IMG/VR virus record: IMGVR_UViG_3300025162_000069
Location: 1 to 49,694 of that record
Length of the DNA stretch: 49,694 bases
Strand: one strand, 5' to 3'
Source: a virus
Shown: positions 31,956 to 40,568 of the stretch, one piece after another
Layout of the letters: every line of letters starts with the position of its first letter
Position numbering within the stretch: the first letter of the stretch is position 1
Made by a program: the position numbers and the translations under genes
Notes under the pieces: model-generated
What the model was told of the DNA's origin: nothing
Databases searched by the model: none
The model's input: the letters and a program-made list of their open reading frames with translations, nothing else

Positions 31956-32245
31956 AATACCTAAAAACATTTGAAGAAATAGAATTTCAGATTTACAAAG
32001 AAAATGATTATGTTTTAATTAAAAATTATAAATCAAATTATATACCAGGAAAAATTGTAACAATTAAATATAGAAAAGATTATAAACTTGATATTATAAA
32101 TATGCACACTTTCATCTTACTAAAAGAAAATGGAATAAAAGAATATTATGATGATACACCTGGAACTTCAATTGAAAGAAAATTAACAACAGAAGAAATT
32201 GATAATTTTAAATTAAAATTACAAACAATAAAATTTAATATTTAA
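31952..32245 (+). CDS. Small tagged protein MKYLKTFEE
   Basis: This 97-residue protein starts MKYLKTFEEIEFQI and has the small beta-domain pattern (ENDYVLIKNYKS, IPGKIVTIKYRKD). It ends TIKFNI, here with TAA and no overlap, because the following tagged frame at 32255 is separated by nine bases. Confidence 0.72.
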   Translation: MKYLKTFEEIEFQIYKENDYVLIKNYKSNYIPGKIVTIKYRKDYKLDIINMHTFILLKENGIKEYYDDTPGTSIERKLTTEEIDNFKLKLQTIKFNI

Positions 32246-32254
32246 GAGATATAA

Positions 32255-32381
32255 ATGAAATATCTAAAAACATTTGAAAGTCGTAATTATTGGACGGAAG
32301 AACGCAGCACATTCTAAAGGATTACTTGGAGACCTATTTAAAAATCATTATAATCAAGGATATTCTCGAAAACGATTTTAA
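32255..32381 (+). pseudogene. Frame-shifted tagged minigene
   Basis: Frame one reads MKYLKTFESRNYWTEERSTF and stops at 32317. Skipping one base after the Ser codon instead gives MKYLKTFES then VIIGRKNAAHSKGLLGDLFK and a basic tail ending YSRKRF at 32381. Either the 20-residue frame is a remnant, or a 41-residue tagged basic peptide has been broken by one base. Its end overlaps the lysozyme stop on the other strand. Confidence 0.5.
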
Positions 32382-33088
32382 GATATAAACATTTTATATT
32401 CTTCTAATCTTCTCTTCTCCAATCCAGGAAATTTTTCACTGATACCAGTAATTCTAATTTGCTTAGCAGCTCTAGTAAGTTTATTTTCCTTAATAAATTG
32501 AATGAAATTACTTGTTCGTAAATCGGTGACACCAAGATTGTATGCCAAACTCACAAGCACATCATATTGATTTTGAGTAAGTTTAATATTAATACCCTGC
32601 TCTTTCCATTCTTCAAATATTCTTTTAACACCCTTAGCTGCAACATTCATATCCTGAATAAATAAATTATTTGCAGTTTTAACAGAAATCTTATCTCCAA
32701 CTTTATATTTAGACTCATCAACTGGTAGTGCATGACCATATCCAATAGTAATCATTCCATCACCAATTGAATACGCCTGCAATTTTAATTTTTCGTGCTT
32801 TCTTATATGATCCCAACCAGAATGACTTAATCTCAATGTTAATGGATCATGATATTTTTTAATAGCTTGAACTAATACAACTTTATCTTTATGATCCAAA
32901 TCTGTTCTATTTTCTATAAAATTAGTTGCTTGTGCAACACTTGATACAGCCAATAAACTACCAACAATTAATGTTGCAATAGCATTTTTATTTACTGATG
33001 ATTTTAATAAATTCAATAATGGCTGAAGATCCAATCTTTCTAAAATTAAATCATCATTATAAGACTCAAAAGTTTTTAAATACTCCAT
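32378..33088 (-). CDS. Tagged T4-type (GH24) lysozyme
   Basis: This 236-residue protein starts with the tag variant MEYLKTFESYNDD. A hydrophobic segment follows near residues 36-55 (NAIATLIVGSLLAVSSVAQA), then a GH24 lysozyme domain from about residue 100. Catalytic Glu is in IRKHEKLKLQAY, and the Thr and conserved GYGH are in GMITIGYGHALP. LTQNQYDVLVSLAYNLG and FPGLEKRRLEEYKMF complete the fold. The Asp usually nine residues after Glu is Ile here, with Asp two positions further on. A tag on a muralytic enzyme fits either a virion lysin used at entry or an exported lysin. Confidence 0.85.
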   Translation of the reverse strand: MEYLKTFESYNDDLILERLDLQPLLNLLKSSVNKNAIATLIVGSLLAVSSVAQATNFIENRTDLDHKDKVVLVQAIKKYHDPLTLRLSHSGWDHIRKHEKLKLQAYSIGDGMITIGYGHALPVDESKYKVGDKISVKTANNLFIQDMNVAAKGVKRIFEEWKEQGINIKLTQNQYDVLVSLAYNLGVTDLRTSNFIQFIKENKLTRAAKQIRITGISEKFPGLEKRRLEEYKMFIS

Positions 33089-33159
33089 AAAGTATATATT
33101 AAAACTTTAATTTATAATTTATACATTGATTCCATCAAAAGTAACTCTATTTTTTATTT

Positions 33160-33369
33160 TTATATAAAGCCAAAATCAGTAATCAAAACATTTGGTATCT
33201 CACTTACTGTATTATCATCGAATAAAACATCATTTGCAGTACCATTTACGCCTATTATTTCATCTATTAATGGATTATCAAATACAATATCATTTACCGT
33301 ACCAGTGATACCAGTCAATTCCATTATAAAATAATCAGATTCTGTATATACTATATCAGATATTGCCAT
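33160..33369 (-). CDS. Small hypothetical virion-region protein
   Basis: This 69-residue acidic protein has an internal repeat: ITGTVNDIVFDNPLIDEI and VNGTANDVLFDDNTVSEI. The repeat suggests a small beta structure. It follows the DUF3850 gene by two bases in the fibre operon. Function unknown. Confidence 0.65.
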   Translation of the reverse strand: MAISDIVYTESDYFIMELTGITGTVNDIVFDNPLIDEIIGVNGTANDVLFDDNTVSEIPNVLITDFGFI

Positions 33370-33371
33370 AA

Positions 33372-33596
33372 TTATTTCAATTCAATTGATATTATTATAA
33401 ATCCACTTAAAGATAAAAGAGGACTATCATACATAATATACGTGATAACACTCTCACAAGTATTATTAATTTCATCACTATGAATTATTGTATCACCAAT
33501 ATCATATATTCTATCATTAGGTCTAAAATCAAATTTTCTTCTACCATCAACAATTGCTATAAATGCATCCCTATCTATTTTTAGATTATGTATCAT
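33372..33596 (-). CDS. DUF3850 (ASCH/PUA-like) protein
   Basis: This 74-residue protein matches DUF3850: HNLKIDRDAFIAIVDGRRKFDFRPNDRIYDIGD, then ITYIMYDSPLLSLSGFIIISI. The family has a PUA/ASCH-like fold predicted to bind RNA or modified nucleotides. It lies 15 bases after the 1061-residue fibre gene in the same direction, an odd place for a nucleic-acid-binding protein. Confidence 0.8.
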   Translation of the reverse strand: MIHNLKIDRDAFIAIVDGRRKFDFRPNDRIYDIGDTIIHSDEINNTCESVITYIMYDSPLLSLSGFIIISIELK

Positions 33597-33611
33597 ATTT
33601 TATATTTATTT

Positions 33612-36600
33612 TTATAATAATGTTAATACTGCCTTAATTATTATATTATTTGCCGTTGAAGCAGGTGTATATCTCAAATAAGTAGTTTCATTTCCTTTAT
33701 CTGCATTTGTCCAGTTAGTCCAGTTAGCGCCATCATTAGTTGTTATTTGAAAACTACCAGAAGCTGGATTAGTATCAGTATTATCATCACATTGCATAAC
33801 ACCAGAAACAGCATCATATAATCTAACTCTTAAATTTGGAATAGTACCTCCAGAAAGTGCAAAAGGTGTAGCGAATTTCCAAGCAAACTGTTTACCTGAC
33901 ACTGATGATTTACCAACTGATGGTTGATAATGACTATCAGAAGTAACACCATCTTCCCAAGTTAAGCCCAGTGAAGTAATCTCAGGTGAAATACAAGTCC
34001 AATTAAGTATATCAAAAACTATCTTAAACTGAATTGAAGCCGCCGCTGTCACATTATATAAAGATGCTTCGTCATTAATTATAGTCCATGCACCTGAATT
34101 ATCAGAAATACCAGTTGTTCTATAATAAATATCATATCTTTCTTTTGAATAACTTCCACTACCACCTCTTTTTTCAGATGTATATACTCTATAAAAAGCA
34201 GTCGCATTAGTTGTGAGAATTTCTTTTGTTATAACATAAGATCCTTGTGCTCCAACTTCTATTAATAATAATTGTTGAGCAGCTGGAACGGCGGCAGTCA
34301 AACCTTGTCTTGGTACTATTAATGTTCTATCAGCATAGCCAATTCTCACAGAAAGCATCGTTGCAGCTACAGCAGGTAAATATGCACCAGCAATTGGATT
34401 AGTTTCAAAATTTACTATACCCCAAAATCTTTCTAATGGTAAACCTGGATTATAAATTCCCCTATAATTTCTAAATGAACCATTACTTAAAATTATAAAA
34501 TAATCATTAAACGAATCATATGCAAGTCCTGCCCAGTTATTTACAGGCTGTTGAATTGTTGCACCTAATGGTGGAATATCAGTTATATAATCATCTTCAC
34601 CAATTAATGTTGCGATTACTCTTCCATTTGTATCAGGCATATCAGCTTCGTTAGGTCCAATATTTACATATTGAATCGTTGTTGCATTAGCAAATGTTAT
34701 AACTACTTGAATACCTGGTTCTTTTCCAAATCCACCATTATTATAAGTCACACCACTAACACCAGTAAATCCATAAACAATAACTCTTTGGTTAACAGTA
34801 AAGTTGTGTGAAGCAAATGTTAATGTTGCGGTATTATTAAGTCTTGATCTTCTTGTAGTTGGCGTTGCCGCAGTAAATCTACTTATAACAACTCTTCCGA
34901 CTCTTGCAGCCGCAGTCCCACGAGTAAGGAATAAAGCAGTGACTCCTGAAATACCAACAGGATGATTAGCACCTGGTGACGCAATTGTAATCTGTGAAAC
35001 AGTAGCAGATGGTAAGTTAGAAGCATATTCTGATGTCATAATTGCAGAACTAAATCTTGAAGTATCTGGAACAGTTATAATTCCATTTTGTGAAGTTAAT
35101 CCTGAACTCAAATCTAATAAAGTTAGTGCAGGAGCAGCAACAGAATTTGTTGACTGTATTATATATACTTTACAATTACCATTATTCACACCAGTATTAT
35201 TTGTATTATCCAATGCAATATTAGAAATAGTTGAAAGTACATTATTTGTAGATCCAACTTTAGCAGGATACATATTAGGAGCAGGACTACATCCAACTGC
35301 TTGTCCAATTAACTGAGGTAAATTAGTTAAAACACCGTTCCAAGTCACACAATCATGTGAATATGCCGCAGTAAATGAACCAGCGCCCTTAGTACCTACT
35401 GCTGTAAATACTGTACCATTAAAACATACACCATTACCACCAGAAATTGCTGGAAACATTGTAACACCAGCACCAGTCCAGTTAATACCATCTGTTGACC
35501 AAGCTATTGTATGTGATGCTCCAATACCAACAGCACACCATCTTGGTGTAATTGCTGTACCTGGTGTAACTATATTACCTACTTGTGCACCCCAACACAC
35601 AGCGTTTCCTTGTGTAAATGGAGGTGAAGCACATGCTGTCCATTGAGTACCATTAGAAGAATATGCCATTGTCATACCACCAATTCCCATTGCAACATAT
35701 TGACTACCATTATATGCAATGCCATAACCTGCGGTTGAGAATGGAGAGTGATTTGCGCCACCATCAGCAGCTTGACCATAGCCAGTCCAGTTTATACCAT
35801 CAGGTGATGATGCTAATGTATTTGTACCTTGACCAACTGCCCAGAAATTTGTACCATCCCAGCACACACCATATGCGCCAGTAGTGAACACACCAGTAGC
35901 CGTAATACCTTGTGCGGGAATAACCCAGTTTACACCATCATTAGAATAAATAATAGAGTTTGTACCTACACCAACAGCAACCCATCTACCACCAACTCCA
36001 GGAATTTCACCATAACACACACCTCTACCTCTTGTAGAAAAGTTACCAACACCAGAAGCAATCGCTGTCCAAGTTATACCATCATAAGACCAAGCTAATG
36101 AGTTTGTTCCTTCACCTGCTGAAACCCATAATCCTCCTCCATAAGCAACAGCCCATCCTGATGTAGCATAAATTGCTGTTGCAACTGTATATGTAGCAGC
36201 ACCTGCTTGTGTAGCAAGTGTTGTACCGTTTTGAGTTGAATAAGACTGAAAGTTAGTACCAGAACCAACAACAACTGTTCTATCAATAACACCTGATCTA
36301 ATTAAATAACACATTCTTGGTGCAATTGTATTAATACCAGCAAGCAAAGTTACACCAGCCCAATCATTTGTAGTAAGTCCATAAACCCAAGCAAGTCCAC
36401 CTTGTAATGCAGTTGCTGCTGTAAAACCAACAATCACTTCTGTAGAACCAGAATTAACCCAAATATCTCTACAAGTATTTATTTCTGATGCTTTAGATAA
36501 AGTCATAATAATGTATCCAGCCCAAATCTGTGTTTTTTTATTCCATCTGTTTACTCTAACTGTTAAACCAGTAGCCATTGTAGTAACTGTATAAATATAA

Positions 36601-36797
36601 TTTGAATCAGCATATACGGAGTTGGCTAGTAATGCGCCATTACCTTGTTCAAGATATGGAATTACCCTTGGTAATGGTACTCGAATTACACCATTAGTAA
36701 CTTCCAAACCTCCAAAAATACTATTTTTTGTTGAATCATATGTATTTCCTGTTGTATACGACTCTGTAAAATCTATTGTGCTCCATTGCTTTGCCAT
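33612..36797 (-). CDS. Large tail fibre/adhesin with Asp-box beta-propeller repeats
   Basis: This 1061-residue protein has, in its first half, at least six repeats ending in an Asp-box-like S-x-D-G-x-x-W (YSNDGVNWV, SSPDGINWTG, YSSNGTQWTA, WSTDGINWTG). Each is preceded by WVAVGVGTNS-like strands, so a beta-propeller is likely. The rest is Thr/Ser/Gly-rich beta structure ending in a carbohydrate-binding-like segment. GC content is above the local average. It follows the collagen-like fibre gene by 17 bases. It is probably a distal receptor-binding or enzymatic part of the fibre. Confidence 0.82.
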   Translation of the reverse strand: MAKQWSTIDFTESYTTGNTYDSTKNSIFGGLEVTNGVIRVPLPRVIPYLEQGNGALLANSVYADSNYIYTVTTMATGLTVRVNRWNKKTQIWAGYIIMTLSKASEINTCRDIWVNSGSTEVIVGFTAATALQGGLAWVYGLTTNDWAGVTLLAGINTIAPRMCYLIRSGVIDRTVVVGSGTNFQSYSTQNGTTLATQAGAATYTVATAIYATSGWAVAYGGGLWVSAGEGTNSLAWSYDGITWTAIASGVGNFSTRGRGVCYGEIPGVGGRWVAVGVGTNSIIYSNDGVNWVIPAQGITATGVFTTGAYGVCWDGTNFWAVGQGTNTLASSPDGINWTGYGQAADGGANHSPFSTAGYGIAYNGSQYVAMGIGGMTMAYSSNGTQWTACASPPFTQGNAVCWGAQVGNIVTPGTAITPRWCAVGIGASHTIAWSTDGINWTGAGVTMFPAISGGNGVCFNGTVFTAVGTKGAGSFTAAYSHDCVTWNGVLTNLPQLIGQAVGCSPAPNMYPAKVGSTNNVLSTISNIALDNTNNTGVNNGNCKVYIIQSTNSVAAPALTLLDLSSGLTSQNGIITVPDTSRFSSAIMTSEYASNLPSATVSQITIASPGANHPVGISGVTALFLTRGTAAARVGRVVISRFTAATPTTRRSRLNNTATLTFASHNFTVNQRVIVYGFTGVSGVTYNNGGFGKEPGIQVVITFANATTIQYVNIGPNEADMPDTNGRVIATLIGEDDYITDIPPLGATIQQPVNNWAGLAYDSFNDYFIILSNGSFRNYRGIYNPGLPLERFWGIVNFETNPIAGAYLPAVAATMLSVRIGYADRTLIVPRQGLTAAVPAAQQLLLIEVGAQGSYVITKEILTTNATAFYRVYTSEKRGGSGSYSKERYDIYYRTTGISDNSGAWTIINDEASLYNVTAAASIQFKIVFDILNWTCISPEITSLGLTWEDGVTSDSHYQPSVGKSSVSGKQFAWKFATPFALSGGTIPNLRVRLYDAVSGVMQCDDNTDTNPASGSFQITTNDGANWTNWTNADKGNETTYLRYTPASTANNIIIKAVLTLL

Positions 36798-36814
36798 GTT
36801 ATTATTATTGTTTT

Positions 36815-39800
36815 TTAAATTTGTATTTTTAATTGAACTGATATATCTCCACCTGGTGTTGTACTACCAACTTGATCTACATCTATTGATAAAATATCAC
36901 CTTCTGCAATAGAAGTTATATCAAAAGATGATTGAGTTCCATAGGTCTGACCACTTAAAATTTTTAATCTGTTAGATTGCGTAATATTCCATATACTCAC
37001 ACCATTTCTATATATATCAAAAATATCGTCCGCACCTTGTGGTCCAGTTCCAGAACTTGCATATGCTTTTAATATTGTTCCTACATATGGAACTGTAACT
37101 CTTGCTTTATTAGTACCAGTTGTTAATATAGTTCCTACTGCTAATAAAAAAGTAATATTGGATATACCTACACCATTTGTGCCAGAAGTACCAGCATTTC
37201 CTTTTGTTGCAGTTGAAAATCCTATCAACTCATTTAATGCAAATGTTCCATTTCCTACTATATATGTTACTGGCATATCATCTACTCCAGCACCACTTGT
37301 GAATCCAGAACTTAATTGAAATAAATGAAATTTTGTATTATCTTGTTCCGAAAAAATCTTAATATAATCTCCTACACCAACTGAATCTAAATATTTATCT
37401 ATATTTGCACCGTTTCTATCTGTTTCACTAACATATAAATGAGTAACACTTGATAATGTCAAATTATTAAATTGAGTATACCCAGTTGTTGTAGTTGCTA
37501 ATGTAGAACCACTAAATCTAAATAACATAGTAACACCACCAGTAACACCATTTATTCCTGATGTTCCATTAGTTCCTGATGTTCCTACACCTGATGTACC
37601 TGATGTTCCATTTGTTCCAACACCAGATGTGCCTGATGTTCCATTTGTTCCATTTGTTCCAACACCAGATGTGCCTGATGTTCCATTTGTTCCAGATGTT
37701 CCTACTCCAGATGTACCTGATGTTCCATTAGTTCCAACGCCAGATGTACCTGATGTTCCATTTGTTCCATTAGTTCCTACTCCAGACGTGCCTGATGTTC
37801 CATTTGTTCCTACTCCAGACGTGCCTGATGTTCCATTTGTTCCTACTCCAGACGTGCCTGATGTTCCATTTGTTCCAGATGTTCCATTAGTTCCTACTCC
37901 AGATGTACCTGATGTTCCATTAGTTCCATTTGTACCATTTGTGCCAGAAGTTCCATTAGTTCCAGAAATACCAGATGTGCCTGATGTTCCGTTAGTTCCA
38001 GATGTACCTGAGGTTCCGTTAGTTCCAGATGTACCTGATGTTCCATTAGTTCCAGAAATACCTATACCAGATGTACCTGATGTTCCATTTGTTCCAACAC
38101 CAGATGTACCTGATGTTCCATTAGTTCCTACTCCAGATGTACCAGATGTACCATTAGTACCTGATGTGCCTGATGTTCCAGTACTTATATTTGTTAAAAA
38201 TAAATCCAATGTATTACTTGAAGGATTATCAATAACTGTTATACCAGAATATGCATTTATATTTTTAAATCTTAAATCTACACCCAATTTATCGTGAAAT
38301 AATCCTTGACCATATAAACCTATATTTGAAGCTGTTGTAATACCTCCACTTACTCCTGTTCCAGTTGAACTTGACACTAAACCAAACTTTCCTGCTGAAA
38401 TAAATCTTGCTTGATTATCACTATTTAACTCAGTAGCACCTTGTTTAACAATTAACCATCCTCTAAATGTATCCATATTTAAATACGGATTAATTGCAAC
38501 TATATTATTTATATCTGCTAAAGCGTTTTCTTTTGAAGTATATACCTTTTGACCATATTGAATATCCACATTTAGGCTAACATTATCTAATGGAGCATAA
38601 TAGAATATCATTTGAATAGTATATCCTGAAGCAGTTACACCAGTTAATCCATTTCCAGTATCATATCTATTAGGGTCAATGCTTTGTGTGTAGTCACCAA
38701 ATTCCCAAGTTGAACCACTTCTAAAATAATAATTAAACCAACACTTTGATATCGAATCACTAATAACTAATGATGGTGTTTTTTTATCAATATAATAATT
38801 GTTATTATTATCAAATGTCTCACCAGCAGTTTTACTCACATTTAAATTTGATCCATTAGCATAAAAAACATTACCAGTAACATTAAATGCGCCAAACATT
38901 TGTAAAAAACTATCTAATTTAACTAATGGCTCTGTTATTGATACTGGCTCTGGTATAACATAATCAATATCACCACCATCATCATAATGTCCTAATGTTC
39001 CTAATACAATTAAATCTGTTCTTTGTGCATCTGTAAATTGATTTACTTGTTGAAAAACATTACCATTTATATCAATTGCAACATTTGATTCTTCACCATC
39101 CAACCAACTAAATTCTGATGTTATTCCTGTTAATCCACTCCAACTTATAATAGTTTTAATTGGATTTAATGGATCAGTATAATTATTTATTATATAACCA
39201 GTACCATCTGTTATATTAAAATATGTAGCAGTTGATCCAGTTGAAGGTATTTGTAAAATACCACCAGTCAATACACCAGTTGATTGTATATTTATTAATT
39301 CATTTGGATTTAAAGATATACCAGAAGATCCTGATGTTCCATTAGTTCCAGAAATACCAACACCTGAAGTTCCTGATGTACCATTCGTTCCAGATGTACC
39401 ATTTGTACCATTCGTACCATTTGTACCATTCGTTCCAGATGTACCATTCGTTCCAGATGTACCATTTGTACCATTCGTTCCAGATGTACCATTCGTTCCA
39501 GATGTACCATTTGTGCCATTCGTTCCAGATGTGCCATTTGTACCATTCGTTCCAGATGTACCATTCGTTCCAGATGTACCATTTGTACCATTTGTACCAT
39601 TCGTTCCAGATGTACCATTTGTACCATTCGTTCCAGATGTACCATTCGTTCCAGATGTACCATTTGTACCATTTGTACCATTCGTGCCTGATGTACCATT
39701 CGTTCCTGATGTTCCAGATGTACCATTTGTGCCTGATGTACCATTAGTTCCAGATGTACCATTTGTGCCTGATGTACCATTAGTTCCAGATGTACCATTT

Positions 39801-40468
39801 GTGCCTGATGTACCATTCGTTCCATTCGTACCGTTAGTGCCCGATGTTCCATCCGTTCCATTCGTACCGTTAGTACCTGATGTTCCATCCGTTCCATTCG
39901 TACCGTTAGTGCCCGATGTTCCATCCGTTCCGTTAGTGCCCGATGTTCCATCCGTCCCATTAGTACCTGATGTTCCATCTGTTCCATTCGTGCCTGATGT
40001 TCCATCTGTTCCATTTGTGCCTGATGTTCCATCAGTTCCATTCGTACCGTTAGTGCCCGATGTTCCATCCGTTCCATTCGTACCGTTAGTACCTGATGTA
40101 CCATCAGTTCCATTAGTGCCCGATGTACCATCCGTTCCGTTAGTGCCCGATGTTCCATCCGTCCCATTAGTACCTGATGTTCCATCTGTTCCATTCGTGC
40201 CTGATGTTCCTGAAGTTCCATCAACACCAGACAAGCCTGAACTTCCTGAACTTCCTAAAAAAACACCATCTTTACCAGATGTACCAGATGTGCCAGATGT
40301 ACCAGATGTGCCAGATGTACCAGAAGTTCCATCAGAACCTGATGTTCCAGAAGTACCAGAAGTATAAGTAAGACCAGATGCAACTATAAAATCAACAGTG
40401 CTTTTTAATTCATTTAATTTCCTTCTTATTGGTTCACCTTCTTCATACTGTAAAATCCATTCGCTCAT
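36815..40468 (-). CDS. Giant tail fibre with collagen-like Gly-Thr-Ser/Asn/Asp triplets
   Basis: This 1217-residue protein begins MSEWILQYEEGEPIRRKLNE, a short attachment domain. A first triplet region of about 350 residues follows (GTS, GTN, GTD units). A globular domain spans roughly residues 385-760, then a second triplet region of about 215 residues, and a final globular tip. G-x-y triplets with Thr form rigid trimeric rods, common in fibres of Bacteroidota phages. Codons for Gly (GGA, GGC, GGT) and Thr (ACA, ACG, ACT) are mixed, and the phage supplies matching tRNAs at 43-48 kb. AAGGTG serves as ribosome site and TATATATATG lies upstream. Confidence 0.92.
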   Translation of the reverse strand: MSEWILQYEEGEPIRRKLNELKSTVDFIVASGLTYTSGTSGTSGSDGTSGTSGTSGTSGTSGTSGKDGVFLGSSGSSGLSGVDGTSGTSGTNGTDGTSGTNGTDGTSGTNGTDGTSGTNGTDGTSGTNGTNGTDGTSGTNGTNGTDGTSGTNGTDGTSGTNGTDGTSGTNGTDGTSGTNGTDGTSGTNGTNGTDGTSGTNGTNGTDGTSGTNGTNGTNGTSGTNGTSGTNGTSGTNGTSGTNGTSGTNGTSGTSGTNGTSGTNGTNGTNGTSGTNGTSGTNGTNGTSGTNGTNGTNGTSGTNGTSGTNGTNGTSGTNGTNGTSGTNGTSGTNGTNGTSGTNGTSGTNGTNGTNGTNGTSGTNGTSGTSGVGISGTNGTSGSSGISLNPNELINIQSTGVLTGGILQIPSTGSTATYFNITDGTGYIINNYTDPLNPIKTIISWSGLTGITSEFSWLDGEESNVAIDINGNVFQQVNQFTDAQRTDLIVLGTLGHYDDGGDIDYVIPEPVSITEPLVKLDSFLQMFGAFNVTGNVFYANGSNLNVSKTAGETFDNNNNYYIDKKTPSLVISDSISKCWFNYYFRSGSTWEFGDYTQSIDPNRYDTGNGLTGVTASGYTIQMIFYYAPLDNVSLNVDIQYGQKVYTSKENALADINNIVAINPYLNMDTFRGWLIVKQGATELNSDNQARFISAGKFGLVSSSTGTGVSGGITTASNIGLYGQGLFHDKLGVDLRFKNINAYSGITVIDNPSSNTLDLFLTNISTGTSGTSGTNGTSGTSGVGTNGTSGTSGVGTNGTSGTSGIGISGTNGTSGTSGTNGTSGTSGTNGTSGTSGISGTNGTSGTNGTNGTNGTSGTSGVGTNGTSGTNGTSGTSGVGTNGTSGTSGVGTNGTSGTSGVGTNGTNGTSGTSGVGTNGTSGTSGVGTSGTNGTSGTSGVGTNGTNGTSGTSGVGTNGTSGTSGVGTSGTNGTSGINGVTGGVTMLFRFSGSTLATTTTGYTQFNNLTLSSVTHLYVSETDRNGANIDKYLDSVGVGDYIKIFSEQDNTKFHLFQLSSGFTSGAGVDDMPVTYIVGNGTFALNELIGFSTATKGNAGTSGTNGVGISNITFLLAVGTILTTGTNKARVTVPYVGTILKAYASSGTGPQGADDIFDIYRNGVSIWNITQSNRLKILSGQTYGTQSSFDITSIAEGDILSIDVDQVGSTTPGGDISVQLKIQI
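37545..38195. repeat. Triplet-coding repeat block 2
   Basis: Degenerate 9-bp units (variants of GGAACATCA/GGTACATCT) coding GTS, GTN and GVG. Long stretches are near identical, so recombination could change rod length. Confidence 0.85.
39325..40370. repeat. Triplet-coding repeat block 1
   Basis: About one kilobase of 9-bp units coding GTS/GTN/GTD in patterns of 9, 18 and 27 bases. Both strands stay open, giving long false ORFs on the plus strand. Confidence 0.88.
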
Positions 40469-40519
40469 GTTTCACCTTATTTTATAAACATATATATAAT
40501 TTTCTAAAAACAGAAAACA

Positions 40520-40551
40520 GAAAAAGCCTGAAAATTTTTCCAGGCTTTTCT
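40520..40551. terminator. Terminator between fibre and glycosyltransferase genes
   Basis: AAAAAGCCTG/CAGGCTTTT hairpin with A and T runs. The same stem recurs at 41680 and in part at 41800. Confidence 0.8.
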
Positions 40552-40568
40552 ATAATGATAAATACATT

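Noticed and set aside
37629-40367. Long plus-strand ORFs rich in Val-Pro-Asp/Phe (for example 37629-38297 and 39513-40367)
   Set aside because: They are antisense shadows of the GTS/GTN triplet repeats, which leave several frames open on both strands.
39325-40370. Regular short repeats resembling a CRISPR array
   Set aside because: The period is 9 bp with no unique spacers, and the repeats code in frame for a fibre protein. No cas genes are present.
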